Shown: positions 19,134-27,702 of the stretch, one piece after another | How the letters are laid out: the number at the start of each line of letters is the position of its first letter | Position numbering within the stretch: position 1 is the stretch's first letter | NCBI RefSeq assembly: GCF_003050785.1 | Contig: NZ_QAOH01000002.1 | Location: forward strand, 285,127-349,126 | Direction of reading: 5' to 3' | Length of the DNA stretch: 64,000 nt | Source: Celeribacter persicus | GTDB lineage: Bacteria; Pseudomonadota; Alphaproteobacteria; Rhodobacterales; Rhodobacteraceae | The notes under the pieces: generated by a model | Database searches by the model: none | Seen by the model: only the letters and a program-made list of their open reading frames with translations | What the model was told of the DNA's origin: nothing | Made by a program: the position numbers and the translations under genes

Positions 19134-19901
19134 TCAATACGCCTGCGGCGGCTTTTTCCCCATGATGATCATGCCGAGAATGTCCTCGTCCGTGACCTCA
19201 TTCACATTGACCGTGCCGACCTTCTGCCCGTTCTTCATCACCATCGCCCGGTCGCAAAGCCGCATGACGTTGTGAATGTCGTGCTCAATGAGGAAGATGC
19301 CGAGGCCCTGCGCTTTCAGTTCCTCGATGAGTTCGGCGACCATCTGGGTCTCATGCGGGCCAAGCGCTGCCGTCGGCTCATCCATGATCAGGATTTTCGC
19401 GTTGAAATAGACCGCGCGGGCAATGGCGACGGATTGGCGCTGACCGCCCGAAAGGGCTGAGACCGGCACTTTGAACTTCTGGAAGTTCGGGTTGAGCCGC
19501 CCCATGATCTTGCGCGTCTCCGCCTCCATCGCGGGTTCATCGACAAAGCCCAGAGGCGTCACCAGTTCACGCCCGAGGAACAGGTTCGAGGCGGCATCGA
19601 GATTGTCGGCGAGCGCAAGCGTCTGATAGATCGTCTCGACATTATAGCGCCGCGCATCGCGGGTGTTGCGGATATCGGCCTTCTCGCCGTTGATGAAGAC
19701 CTCGCCGGCATCCTTTTGGTAAGCCCCGGAGAGGCATTTGATCAGGGTCGATTTCCCCGCGCCGTTGTGGCCCAGAAGACCGACGACTTCGCCGGGATAG
19801 AGGTCGATGGTTACATGATCCACCGCCTTGACGCCGCCGAAAGCGATGGAAATGTCCCGAAGCTCCACGAGGGGCGTGCCGGTGTTCGGATTGCTGCTCA
19901 T
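19134..19901 (-). CDS. xylG: Sugar ABC transporter ATP-binding protein, single-domain XylG
   Basis: A 255-residue ABC ATPase energising pentose import. Walker [10 protein letters not shown] is at 44-52, signature LSGGQ at 150-154 and Walker B ILIMDEP at 171-177, with an H-loop in IFLIEHD. Classical XylG/RbsA/AraG proteins carry two ATPase domains in about 500 residues; this one has a single full domain, so two copies would assemble per transporter. It lies 12 bases after xylH and 44 before xylB. The xylose assignment rests on operon context. Confidence 0.92.
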   Translation of the reverse strand: MSSNPNTGTPLVELRDISIAFGGVKAVDHVTIDLYPGEVVGLLGHNGAGKSTLIKCLSGAYQKDAGEVFINGEKADIRNTRDARRYNVETIYQTLALADNLDAASNLFLGRELVTPLGFVDEPAMEAETRKIMGRLNPNFQKFKVPVSALSGGQRQSVAIARAVYFNAKILIMDEPTAALGPHETQMVAELIEELKAQGLGIFLIEHDIHNVMRLCDRAMVMKNGQKVGTVNVNEVTDEDILGMIIMGKKPPQAY

Positions 19902-19913
19902 GATCGTCTCTCC

Positions 19914-21272
19914 TTACACCTTGATGCCAAGTTTCTTGCGATACTGGATGTCGATCCAGACGGCGAACACGAGAACGGACCCCACGACGATGTTCTGAAG
20001 CGGCGCATCGACGCCGACCATCGCCATGCCCGATTGCAACGACTGCATGATCAGCGCGCCGAGGATAGCCCCGTGAATGGTGCCGATCCCGCCCGAAAGC
20101 GCCGTGCCGCCGATCACCGCCGCCGCGATCACCCGCAACTCGTCCAAAGTGCCGATGTCATTGGCATGAGACGCCAGACGCGCGGAAGCGATCACCGCAG
20201 AAAGACCACAAAGGAAGCCCATCAGCGCGAAAATCTTGACCGTCAGGAGTTTGGTGTTGATGCCGGAGAGTTCCGCCGCATCCGGGTTGCCGCCGGTGGC
20301 AAAGATATATTTGCCGAGGCGGGTTTTCTTGGCGAGCATGGTCATGGCGATGGCCACCACGATCAGAACGATCACCGAGATCGGCAGACCGTAGGCCTCG
20401 GTATAGCCGTCCGGCAGCACCTCACCGCGCGCTTCGAACATCCGGCGCAGCTTGCCGGTCGGGATGTCATAGGCGTTGAGCGTGGCGATGTAGCCGAGGA
20501 TCACCGCAACCGAGATACCGCCAAGCGTCATCTCCGCCCAGAGCGGTTTCGTCGGGAAACCATGGGTCTTGCGCGCCTGACGCGCGTTCCAGATCGCGTA
20601 GATCGCAAAGGCCGAAGCGAGCAGCCCCACACCCCATGAGAGCGTCGCCCCCAAAGTGCCCTCCGCGCCCCCGAGCACAAGATAGGTCGTATCAAGCGGC
20701 GCAATGGTCTGCCCGTCGGTGACATACCAGCCGACATAGCGCCAGATCAGCAAGCCGCCGAGAGTGACGATGAAGGCCGGAATGCCCTGATAACCGATGA
20801 GCCAGCCGTTGAACGCCCCGATTAGTGTGCCGATTGCCAGACAGGTCAGGATCGCCAGAGGCGCGATCATCGGGTTGCCATAGTCGAGCCCGACGATCTG
20901 CGGCAGCCAGCGCGCCTGCATCATCGCCCCCATGGCGGAGGCAATCGCCAAAACCGCGCCGACGGAAAGGTCAATGTGGCGGGTGACGATCACGAAGACC
21001 ATCCCCGTCGCCATGATCGCGACCGAGACGGTCTGAACCGTCAGGTTGAAGATATTGCGCGGCGTGACGAACCGTCCGTCGGTAAAGAAATTGAACGCCA
21101 GCGCGATGAGGATGAAGGCTCCCACCATCCCGAGAAGGCGCACATCCAGTTCCAACTGCCCGAATACACTCTTGCGCATCGCGGGCAGCCCGGTTTCGGT
21201 GCCTGTACCCGCTTCGGCCTTGCCCGTCGCATGATCGGCCGTTTGATCAGCCCCATGATCTATCATTGTCAT
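19914..21272 (-). CDS. xylH: Xylose ABC transporter permease
   Basis: 452 residues from the first ATG of ATGACAATG, with AAAGGA just upstream. It is a polytopic inner-membrane protein of the BPD_transp_2 (ribose/xylose/galactose) family. It has a hydrophilic N-terminal tail of about 45 residues, then about 12-14 hydrophobic segments; VIAAAVIGGTALSGGIGTIHGAILGAL is the conserved region contacting the ATPase. The length is slightly greater than in E. coli XylH (393). It lies downstream of xylF, separated by two hairpins. Confidence 0.93.
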   Translation of the reverse strand: MTMIDHGADQTADHATGKAEAGTGTETGLPAMRKSVFGQLELDVRLLGMVGAFILIALAFNFFTDGRFVTPRNIFNLTVQTVSVAIMATGMVFVIVTRHIDLSVGAVLAIASAMGAMMQARWLPQIVGLDYGNPMIAPLAILTCLAIGTLIGAFNGWLIGYQGIPAFIVTLGGLLIWRYVGWYVTDGQTIAPLDTTYLVLGGAEGTLGATLSWGVGLLASAFAIYAIWNARQARKTHGFPTKPLWAEMTLGGISVAVILGYIATLNAYDIPTGKLRRMFEARGEVLPDGYTEAYGLPISVIVLIVVAIAMTMLAKKTRLGKYIFATGGNPDAAELSGINTKLLTVKIFALMGFLCGLSAVIASARLASHANDIGTLDELRVIAAAVIGGTALSGGIGTIHGAILGALIMQSLQSGMAMVGVDAPLQNIVVGSVLVFAVWIDIQYRKKLGIKV

Positions 21273-21306
21273 GATTCCTTTCGCCCCTCCCCGAGGCGCT
21301 TCTGTT

Positions 21307-21356
21307 CCGCCGCGTTCCCGGCGGCATCGACCTGCGCAGGCACACCCGCGCAGGTC
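21307..21356 (-). promoter_or_regulatory. Two tandem stem-loops between xylF and xylH
   Basis: GACCTGCGC/GCGCAGGTC (21329-21337 and 21348-21356) form a perfect 9-pair stem. CCGCCG/CGGCGG (21307-21312 and 21319-21324) form a second. Both lie just after the xylF stop, without T-runs, as in malE-malF-type intercistronic hairpins that protect upstream mRNA and leave the binding protein in excess. Confidence 0.6.
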
Positions 21357-21379
21357 CTTGTCCACGGTTCAAATACGGA

Positions 21380-22408
21380 TCAGTTACAGGGCGACGGACC
21401 GTCGCTCACCCCCTGGCAAAGCGCATCCTTGGTGATCCAGCCCGCGTCCACCACCACGTCGAGATTGTCCTTGGTGATCGGGATCGGGGCGAGGAACATC
21501 GCCTTCATCTCCTTGCCGCCCGGCGTGGTGAAATCGACCGTGCCCGGCACATCCGCCGGCGCCATGCCGCCCGCAAGCTCCACCGCGATCTCTGCGGCGT
21601 TCTTGCCCAGTTCGCGCGAGTCTTTCCAGACCGACACAGTCTGGGTGCCGAGCGCGATGCGATTGAGCGCCGCGTGATCGCCGTCCTGACCGGAGACCGG
21701 AATACCCGCCATGCCCTGCGCCATAAGTGCGGCAACGGCACCACCCGCGGTCCCGTCATTGGAGGCCACGACCGCATCCACCTTGTTGTCATTGGCGGTC
21801 AAGATCGATTCCATGTTGCGCTGCGCATTCGCCGGCAGCCAGGCATCGGTATAGGCCTCGCCCACGATGGTGATGTCACCCGCATCAATCGCCGCCTGCA
21901 ACACCTCCTGCTGACCGCCGCGCAGGAAGTCCGCGTTCGGGTCGGTCGGAGAGCCTTTGATCATCACGTAATTGCCGGTCGGCTGGGCTTCATAAACGGC
22001 CTTCGCCTGAAGACGACCGACCTCGATATTGTCAAAGGTCAGGTAATAGGCGCGCGGGTCCTCGATCAGCCGGTCATAGGCGATCACCGGGATGTCCTCG
22101 TCGGTGGCCAGCTGCACCGCCGGGATCACCGCCTGGGTGTCCTGCGCCAGAACGATCAGCGCATCCACGCCTTGAGCGATCAGGCTTTCGATATCGGAAA
22201 GCTGCTTGGCCGAGGACGATTGCGCGTCCGCCGAGACATATTCGGCACCGGCCGCTTCGAGCGCCGCCTTGATCGCGCCCTCGTCCGTTTTCCAGCGCTC
22301 TTCCTGAAAGTTGGACCAGCTCACGCCCACCGTCAGCCCTTCGGCCATGGCAGATGTGACAAAACCGGCGGCCACAATCGTGGCGGCCATCAGCATGGAT
22401 TTACGCAT
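21380..22408 (-). CDS. xylF: D-xylose-binding periplasmic protein
   Basis: A 342-residue periplasmic receptor of the Peripla_BP_4 family. The signal peptide spans residues 1-22 (SAMA-EGLTVG). The mature protein opens LTVGVSWSNFQEERW, and contains DIESLIAQGVDALIVLAQD, VIAYDRLI and YVMIKGSP, which match XylF. It is the first gene of the operon, with GGGAGGAAATTC before the ATG and a well-formed promoter about 90 bases upstream overlapped by a dyad. The assignment is supported by xylA, xylB and a ROK regulator in the same locus. Confidence 0.95.
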   Translation of the reverse strand: MRKSMLMAATIVAAGFVTSAMAEGLTVGVSWSNFQEERWKTDEGAIKAALEAAGAEYVSADAQSSSAKQLSDIESLIAQGVDALIVLAQDTQAVIPAVQLATDEDIPVIAYDRLIEDPRAYYLTFDNIEVGRLQAKAVYEAQPTGNYVMIKGSPTDPNADFLRGGQQEVLQAAIDAGDITIVGEAYTDAWLPANAQRNMESILTANDNKVDAVVASNDGTAGGAVAALMAQGMAGIPVSGQDGDHAALNRIALGTQTVSVWKDSRELGKNAAEIAVELAGGMAPADVPGTVDFTTPGGKEMKAMFLAPIPITKDNLDVVVDAGWITKDALCQGVSDGPSPCN

Positions 22409-22495
22409 GAATTTCCTCCCAAATGTCCACGCCGTCGCCGCTCCTTCTCCTCAAGACGAGCGCACAACGGGTCCGACTCGCTGCCGGATGCCGAA

Positions 22496-22523
22496 ATCAT
22501 GCCATATTTATTTTGGCTGTCAA
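22496..22523 (-). promoter_or_regulatory. xylF operon promoter
   Basis: On the minus strand, perfect -35 TTGACA (22518-22523), 16-base spacer, and -10 CATGAT (22496-22501). Transcription would start about 80 bases before xylF. Confidence 0.6.
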
Positions 22524-22532
22524 AAAAATAAT
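22506..22532. promoter_or_regulatory. AT-rich dyad over the xylF -35, likely XylR operator
   Basis: ATTTATTTTGG and CAAAAAAATAAT are imperfect inverted arms separated by about five bases. The dyad covers the -35 hexamer and spacer, the expected position for repression by the divergent ROK protein. ROK repressors of xylose genes usually bind AT-rich dyads. Confidence 0.5.
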
Positions 22533-22636
22533 CTCGCCTTTGCATAAAAAATGGGTGTAAATGAATCAAAATCCCTGCGAAAAACTTGAAATTTCATGCT
22601 GCAAAGCGGCATTTAATTAGACAGGTAAACTATAAA

Positions 22637-23893
22637 ATGTCCAATATCGCACATGACACAGAGATCGAGACCCAAAGCCCCGGCGGCTGCGGCCCGCTGT
22701 TTCCGGCCCCCGACAGCAGCGTGAAATCCACACGCCAGCAGCTCTTCGAGGCGGTGCGGGCGGCGGGGGCGATCTCGCGCATGGACCTGTCGCGCCAGAC
22801 CGGATTTTCGCCGGCCACCGTGACCCAGACCTCCGCCGATCTGATCGCCAGCGGCCTGATCGAGGAAACCGACCTGCCGCGTCGCGACAGCGATGGCGGT
22901 CGTGGCCGCCCGCCCGTGGGCCTCAAGGTGCGCCCCAGCGCCGGGGTGGTCATCGGCGTCAAGATCTCCGACCGCTCGAACTCCGCCGTGGTGCTCGATC
23001 TGGCGGGCCGTCTCCTTGGCTCGGCCACCCTCCCCGCGCCACCCACCGCCCGTAGCACCGAAGAAATCCTGCGCGAGGCCGAGGATATCGTGCGTGCAGG
23101 GCTCCGGGACGCAGGTCGCGAGGGCGCACGCCCCGACGCCATCGCGCTCGGCCTGCCGGGGATGGTGGATTTCGATCTCGGACGGGTGCTTTGGTGCCCT
23201 TTCATGGAAGAGGCCGATATTCCGCTGCGCGACTTGCTGTGCGCCCGTCTCGGCGCGCCTGTGCGGATCGACAATGACGCCAACCTGCTGGCACTGGCGG
23301 AGCTGTGGTTCGGCGAAGGGCGCGGGCTCGACAACTTCGCTGTGGTCTCCATCGAACATGGCGTCGGCATGGGTCTGGTGATCAACCATCGGCTGCATCG
23401 CGGCGGCATGGGGCACGGGATGGAGATCGGCCACACCAAGGTGCAGCTCGACGGTGCACTCTGCCGCTGCGGACAGCGCGGCTGCCTTGAGGCCTATGTC
23501 GCCGACTACGCGCTGGTCCGGGAGGCGCATACCGCGCTCAACCTCAGCCACCAGAATCCGAGCGCCGACGACATGCTGGAAACCCTCTACCGTCAGGCGA
23601 AAGAGGGCAATGCGCTGGCCCGGACGATCTTTTCCCGCGCCGGGCGCTATCTCGCCGTGGGGCTCGCCAATGTGGTGACGCTCTTTGACCCCGCGCTGAT
23701 CCTTCTCTCCGGTGATCGTTTGCGCTACGACTTTCTCTATGCCGAAGAGGTGCTCAGCGAGACCCGCACGCTGACCCACCGGCCCGGACGCCCGCCCACA
23801 CCCGTGGAAATCCACGCCTGGGGCGATCTGGTCTGGGCCCGGGGCGCGGGGGCGCTGGCGCTCGATTTTGCCACGGAGACACTGGTCGGATGA
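22637..23893 (+). CDS. xylR: ROK-family xylose repressor
   Basis: 418 residues from the ATG at 22637; an upstream in-frame codon at 22586 is less likely. The N-terminal winged helix-turn-helix (about residues 32-78: RQQLFEAVRAAGAISRMDLSRQ) precedes a sugar-kinase-like ROK domain containing GVKISDRSNSAVVLDLAG, IDNDANLLALAEL and the zinc-binding CRCGQRGCLEAY (about 275-286). It is divergent from xylF and is inferred to repress xylFHGBA until xylose binds. Its stop overlaps the start of the next gene (ATGATG), so the ASPIC/UnbV protein may be in the same transcript. Confidence 0.92.
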   Translation: MSNIAHDTEIETQSPGGCGPLFPAPDSSVKSTRQQLFEAVRAAGAISRMDLSRQTGFSPATVTQTSADLIASGLIEETDLPRRDSDGGRGRPPVGLKVRPSAGVVIGVKISDRSNSAVVLDLAGRLLGSATLPAPPTARSTEEILREAEDIVRAGLRDAGREGARPDAIALGLPGMVDFDLGRVLWCPFMEEADIPLRDLLCARLGAPVRIDNDANLLALAELWFGEGRGLDNFAVVSIEHGVGMGLVINHRLHRGGMGHGMEIGHTKVQLDGALCRCGQRGCLEAYVADYALVREAHTALNLSHQNPSADDMLETLYRQAKEGNALARTIFSRAGRYLAVGLANVVTLFDPALILLSGDRLRYDFLYAEEVLSETRTLTHRPGRPPTPVEIHAWGDLVWARGAGALALDFATETLVG

Positions 23894-25407
23894 TGCGCAC
23901 CCTTTTGCTTGCCCCCTTGTTTGCCTGTTCCCTCGCCCCGTCCGGCGGATTTGCCCAGACCATCCCGCAGTTCCAGGACCGCTCCGACGCGCTCCCCACA
24001 CAAATTTACGCGGGCGGCTGGGAGCATTACGTCGGCGGCGGGCTCGCCGTGTTCGATTGCAACGAGGATGGCCTGCCAGAGATTTTCGCGGCGGGCGGGT
24101 CAAGCCCTGCAAGCCTGATGCTCAATCGTTCCGGAAAGGGCGGCGCGCTGACATTCGAGCGCGGTACGCTGCCGGTGATCACCGGGGTGACGGGAGCCTA
24201 TCCGCTCGACATCGACAGCGACGGAACGCTCGATCTCGCCGTGCTTCGCGTCGGGCAGAACCTCTTGTTGAAAGGGACGGGCGAATGTCACTTCGAAGTG
24301 GCGAATGAGGACTGGGGTTTTGACGGTGGCGACCGCTGGACCACAGCCTTTGCCGCCGGCTGGGAAGGCGACAACGCCCGCCCCACCCTGTTCTTCGGCA
24401 ATTACGTCGACCGCGACAATCCCGAAGGGCCTTTCGAGGCCTGCGACGTGAACGAGTTGCACCGACCTACCCCGGAAGGCTGGCGGAAGACCCCTCTGGA
24501 ACCCGGCTTTTGCACCCTCTCGGCGCTGATCTCCAAAGGCGCGCGCGGTGTGCAGAGCCTGCGCCTCTCCAACGACCGGCATTACTACGTCAAAGGCGGC
24601 TACGAGCAGGTCTATGACCTTCAAAACAATCGCTTTCTCGACGAAAGCGACGGCTGGGAGCGGGTCTCGCTCTGGGGCATGGGCATTGCCGAGCGCGACA
24701 TCAACGGCGACGAGGTGCCCGACGTGATGCTGACTTCCATGGGCGATCAGCTTCTGCAATTCGGCCAGCCGGGTGGCGGCTACGACCCCGCGCCTTATGA
24801 CATCGGCATCTATGCCCATCGTCCGCATCTAGGCGATGACGGGCGCGCCTCGACCGGATGGGCAGCGGATTGGGGCGATGTGGACAATGACGGGCGGGCG
24901 GACCTGTTTATCGCCAAGGGCAATGTTGAGCAAATGCCGAACAACGCCGCACGCGACCCGAACAATCTCCTGCAGCAAAAGCCCGACGGCACGTTTCGCG
25001 AGGTCTCGATCGCGGCGGGGGTCGCCTCCATGGCGAAATCGCGCGGCGCACATCTCGTGGACCTGAATGGCGATGGGCGGCTCGATCTCGTGGTGGTGAA
25101 CCGCGAAAACCCGATGGAGCTTTATGAGAACGTCACCCCGTCGGGGAACTGGCTCGACGTCAGTCTGACACAGCCGGGCGTGAACCCGCGCGCCGTGGGT
25201 GCCATGGTGGAGATCGCCACAAATCAGAGTGTTCAAATGCAGGAGATCACCATCGGCGGCTCGCATGGTTCCGGCAAGGCTGTGCCACTGCATTTCGGTC
25301 TCGGCACCGCAAAGACGGCGCGGGTACGGGTGACATGGCCGAACGGGGACCAAAGCGATTGGGTCGAACTTGACCAGTTGAACCGCTGGGTGCAACTGGC
25401 GCGCTAA
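23890..25407 (+). CDS. Secreted VCBS/FG-GAP repeat protein with ASPIC/UnbV end (CRTAC1-like)
   Basis: 505 residues (504 if the second ATG is used) with a signal peptide (about 1-22, GFAQT). The body is an integrin-alpha-like beta-propeller with five or so calcium-loop repeats: FDCNEDGLPEIF, DIDSDGTLDLAV, DINGDEVPDVML, DVDNDGRADLFI and DLNGDGRLDLVV. The C-terminal ASPIC/UnbV segment includes GSHGSGKAVPLHFGLG and VRVTWPNG. Such proteins are extracellular or periplasmic; their function is poorly defined. It converges with a MauG-like di-haem protein, leaving only two bases between stops, and overlaps xylR, an odd position for a structural protein. Confidence 0.85.
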   Translation: MMRTLLLAPLFACSLAPSGGFAQTIPQFQDRSDALPTQIYAGGWEHYVGGGLAVFDCNEDGLPEIFAAGGSSPASLMLNRSGKGGALTFERGTLPVITGVTGAYPLDIDSDGTLDLAVLRVGQNLLLKGTGECHFEVANEDWGFDGGDRWTTAFAAGWEGDNARPTLFFGNYVDRDNPEGPFEACDVNELHRPTPEGWRKTPLEPGFCTLSALISKGARGVQSLRLSNDRHYYVKGGYEQVYDLQNNRFLDESDGWERVSLWGMGIAERDINGDEVPDVMLTSMGDQLLQFGQPGGGYDPAPYDIGIYAHRPHLGDDGRASTGWAADWGDVDNDGRADLFIAKGNVEQMPNNAARDPNNLLQQKPDGTFREVSIAAGVASMAKSRGAHLVDLNGDGRLDLVVVNRENPMELYENVTPSGNWLDVSLTQPGVNPRAVGAMVEIATNQSVQMQEITIGGSHGSGKAVPLHFGLGTAKTARVRVTWPNGDQSDWVELDQLNRWVQLAR

Positions 25408-25409
25408 AG

Positions 25410-26741
25410 CTATTTCTCGAAGGAAAGCCCCGAGGGCACGCGCTCCGGAATGCCCAGACGTTTCGGGTCATCCTCAAGGGCGGCGAGAAACGCCATGAGC
25501 GCGTCGATCTGCGCCTCCGGCAGGGTGCGGTCCGACACTTCGATGGCGGAAAGGATCGCCGCGACATCGGCCTCGCTGTTCATCACCTCCCAATCCTCCA
25601 CCGGCAGTTGCGGCAGGGTGGCATGGAAGCGCTCGTAATTCAGCAGGTTGTCGGCAGGAGCGAGATGGGCGACGAGAAAGCTGCGCAGATCGCTATAAGC
25701 CCCCGCATGCCCATAAGGCCCGGTCAGCGTCACATTGCGCAGCGACGGCGTGCGGAAGGCATAGAGGTCTTCGGCACGTCCGGTCACGCGAAACCGCCCC
25801 TCGTCGCGGCTGCCCCGTTCGAAATCGAGCGTCTTGCCGGGGCCGAACTGCGGTTGTCCCATGGCGTGAAAATCGTGATCGGTCTGGAACGGACCGGAAT
25901 GACACGTGGCACACCCCGCCTCACCGTAGAACAGCGCCATGCCCTCCATCGCCGTGTCAGACAACATATCTTCGCCGCGCAGGTAGCGGTCGAAAGCGCT
26001 GTCGTCAGAGCGATACTCGAAAGCCATGAACCCCGCAATGGCGTTGGAAATATCGGCGAAATGGATCGGACGCCCTGCCGCGATCTCGGGATAGACCGCC
26101 TCGAACTTCGCCTGATACTCCGGGATGCCCGCCACCTTCGCGGCGATCAGGTCCCAGGCCCCGCCCTCACCGGAAAACCGCCCCATGCGAATGGCTTTCG
26201 AGAGCGGGTTCTCGCTGACATTGCCGCCCATCTCGTCGGGCGACAGCACAGGGAACGCCGCCTGTGTCGCCAGAATGCCGGACACTTGCTCAAAGAAACC
26301 GTCTTCGATCGGTACGCGCAGGGTGCCATCCACGCGCTCGACCCGACCGTCGTGGAACATATGGGTGAATTCGCGCGCACCAAGGTTGTAAAGCGCGGGT
26401 GCATTGCGCGGCACCCGGTCCTCCGGCACGTTCGCGGGGTCCGCCACCCGGTCGGGGCCAAGGCCGATCCCGCCTTCCCCCATGCCCAGAGACAACCCGT
26501 CGGAGGTGCCAAGACGGGGATGGTGACAGGTCGAACAGGAAATGTTGTCATTGCCCGACAGGATCGGGTCGAAGAACAACAATTGCCCCAACTCGGCTTC
26601 CGCACGCGTGACCGGCAGGTAGTCGGCATCCGTCACCGGCGCAGGCAGGTTCTTGGGCAAGTTTTCAGGCAAGTCGAACGCCCCGGCGGCCCCGCCGAGC
26701 AGGACAAGACAAAGGGAGAGATCAACCCGCATATTCGACAT
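25410..26741 (-). CDS. Di-haem cytochrome c peroxidase / MauG family protein
   Basis: 443 residues including a signal peptide (about 1-21). Two CxxCH haem-attachment motifs are visible: CSTCH (69-73) and CATCH (277-281). The family comprises periplasmic peroxidases and MauG-like enzymes that oxidise protein side chains; the conserved GQLLFFDPILSGN and RNAPALYNLG stretches are typical. A start at residue 4 (MRVDL) is also possible. The start overlaps the end of the TolB-like gene by 20 bases, so the two are coupled. Which electron donor or protein target it uses is unknown; the convergent ASPIC/UnbV protein is a candidate partner. Confidence 0.88.
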   Translation of the reverse strand: MSNMRVDLSLCLVLLGGAAGAFDLPENLPKNLPAPVTDADYLPVTRAEAELGQLLFFDPILSGNDNISCSTCHHPRLGTSDGLSLGMGEGGIGLGPDRVADPANVPEDRVPRNAPALYNLGAREFTHMFHDGRVERVDGTLRVPIEDGFFEQVSGILATQAAFPVLSPDEMGGNVSENPLSKAIRMGRFSGEGGAWDLIAAKVAGIPEYQAKFEAVYPEIAAGRPIHFADISNAIAGFMAFEYRSDDSAFDRYLRGEDMLSDTAMEGMALFYGEAGCATCHSGPFQTDHDFHAMGQPQFGPGKTLDFERGSRDEGRFRVTGRAEDLYAFRTPSLRNVTLTGPYGHAGAYSDLRSFLVAHLAPADNLLNYERFHATLPQLPVEDWEVMNSEADVAAILSAIEVSDRTLPEAQIDALMAFLAALEDDPKRLGIPERVPSGLSFEK

Positions 26742-27555
26742 AGGCGAAAGCCTTTCCGTCCGGCGACCAGGACGGCACGTTCATCGTCCCCTGACCGCCG
26801 GTCAGTTGCACCAGTGTCTCGACAGACCGCTCCTTGCCGGTCCAGAGCCGAAGCTCAACCTGAAACCCGGAAGGATGACCAATGGTGCCCTCGGGATAGG
26901 CCAGATAGACCACCTGCCCGTCCGGCCCCGGATGCGGGAACCAGTTGACCATGGCGTCCTCGGTCATGCGTTCGAGCCCCGAACCATCGGCGCGCACCCG
27001 CCACAATTCGCTTTCGCCCACGCGGTCGGAGTTGAACCAGATCCACTCACCACAGGGCGAGAAATCCGGTCCATCGTAGCGATGCGCCCCCTCGATCACA
27101 CAGGTCTCGTTCGACCCGTCCGCCTTCGCCGTGTAAATCCCGAACAACCCCTCGCGCACCGCCGTGTAACAGATGGTGCGCCCATCGGGCGAAATGCCAT
27201 GGAACCATGAGGGTTGCTTGGCCGTCACTTCAATGGGATCGGCCTCATCCAGTCCGAGCGCCATGCGCCAAATCCGCGCCGCGCCGCCGTAAGAATGATC
27301 GGTGAAATAGAGCGTACCGCCATCGGGCGACAGCCCGTGATCGTTGTTGAGATTGATGCAAAGCCCCGTGTCGATTTCGAGAAGTTCGGGATCGTCCAGT
27401 TCGACCCAGAACAGGCTGCCGTCGCCATTGACGATCAGCGCCGAGCCGTCCGGCACCCAGTTCGGCGCGGCGATCTCCAACCCGGTCTCAAGAACGGGCA
27501 TGGCCTGCCCCTCCTCAAGATCGTAGATCATCAGACGCGAGACCCAGCCCGACAT
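26722..27555 (-). CDS. TolB-like beta-propeller protein (PD40 repeats)
   Basis: 277 residues from the ATG at 27555, which has GGAGGGG upstream. It contains repeated PD40 motifs: PNWVPDGSALIVNGDG, NDHGLSPDGGTLYFTDHS, WFHGISPDGRTICYT, GPDFSPCGEWIWFNSD and PSWSPDGKAFAYVE, giving a five- or six-bladed propeller. No signal peptide is evident, so it is probably cytosolic, unlike true TolB. Related proteins are often found in carbohydrate loci and may be sugar-acid lyases or scaffolds. It lies downstream of the mannoside genes and overlaps the di-haem gene. Confidence 0.75.
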   Translation of the reverse strand: MSGWVSRLMIYDLEEGQAMPVLETGLEIAAPNWVPDGSALIVNGDGSLFWVELDDPELLEIDTGLCINLNNDHGLSPDGGTLYFTDHSYGGAARIWRMALGLDEADPIEVTAKQPSWFHGISPDGRTICYTAVREGLFGIYTAKADGSNETCVIEGAHRYDGPDFSPCGEWIWFNSDRVGESELWRVRADGSGLERMTEDAMVNWFPHPGPDGQVVYLAYPEGTIGHPSGFQVELRLWTGKERSVETLVQLTGGQGTMNVPSWSPDGKAFAYVEYAG

Positions 27556-27633
27556 GGCAACCCCTCCCAGAGCGTGTTTGCCCAAGGCTACACCGTGCCG
27601 CGCGCGCCCACAATGGCTTGCATCACAGGGCCT

Positions 27634-27702
27634 TAAAGCGTTTCGAGTTTAACTTGATTCATCCCATAAAATCGAAACGCCCGCTCCATTTGGACGCTTT
27701 AG
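27634..27702. repeat. REP-like palindromic element
   Basis: GCGTTTCGA (27638-27646) and TCGAAACGC (27672-27680) are perfect 9-base arms around 25 bases of AT-rich sequence. A second arm, TAAAGCG/CGCTTTA (27634-27640 and 27695-27701), gives an alternative fold. It is intergenic, overlapping only the end of the aldo/keto reductase. Similar short palindromes are dispersed in many alphaproteobacterial genomes, but only this copy is in the window. Confidence 0.5.

Noticed and set aside
22409..22636. Riboswitch in the xylF leader
   Set aside because: The sequence is explained by a promoter, a dyad and a short leader; no conserved aptamer pattern is visible.
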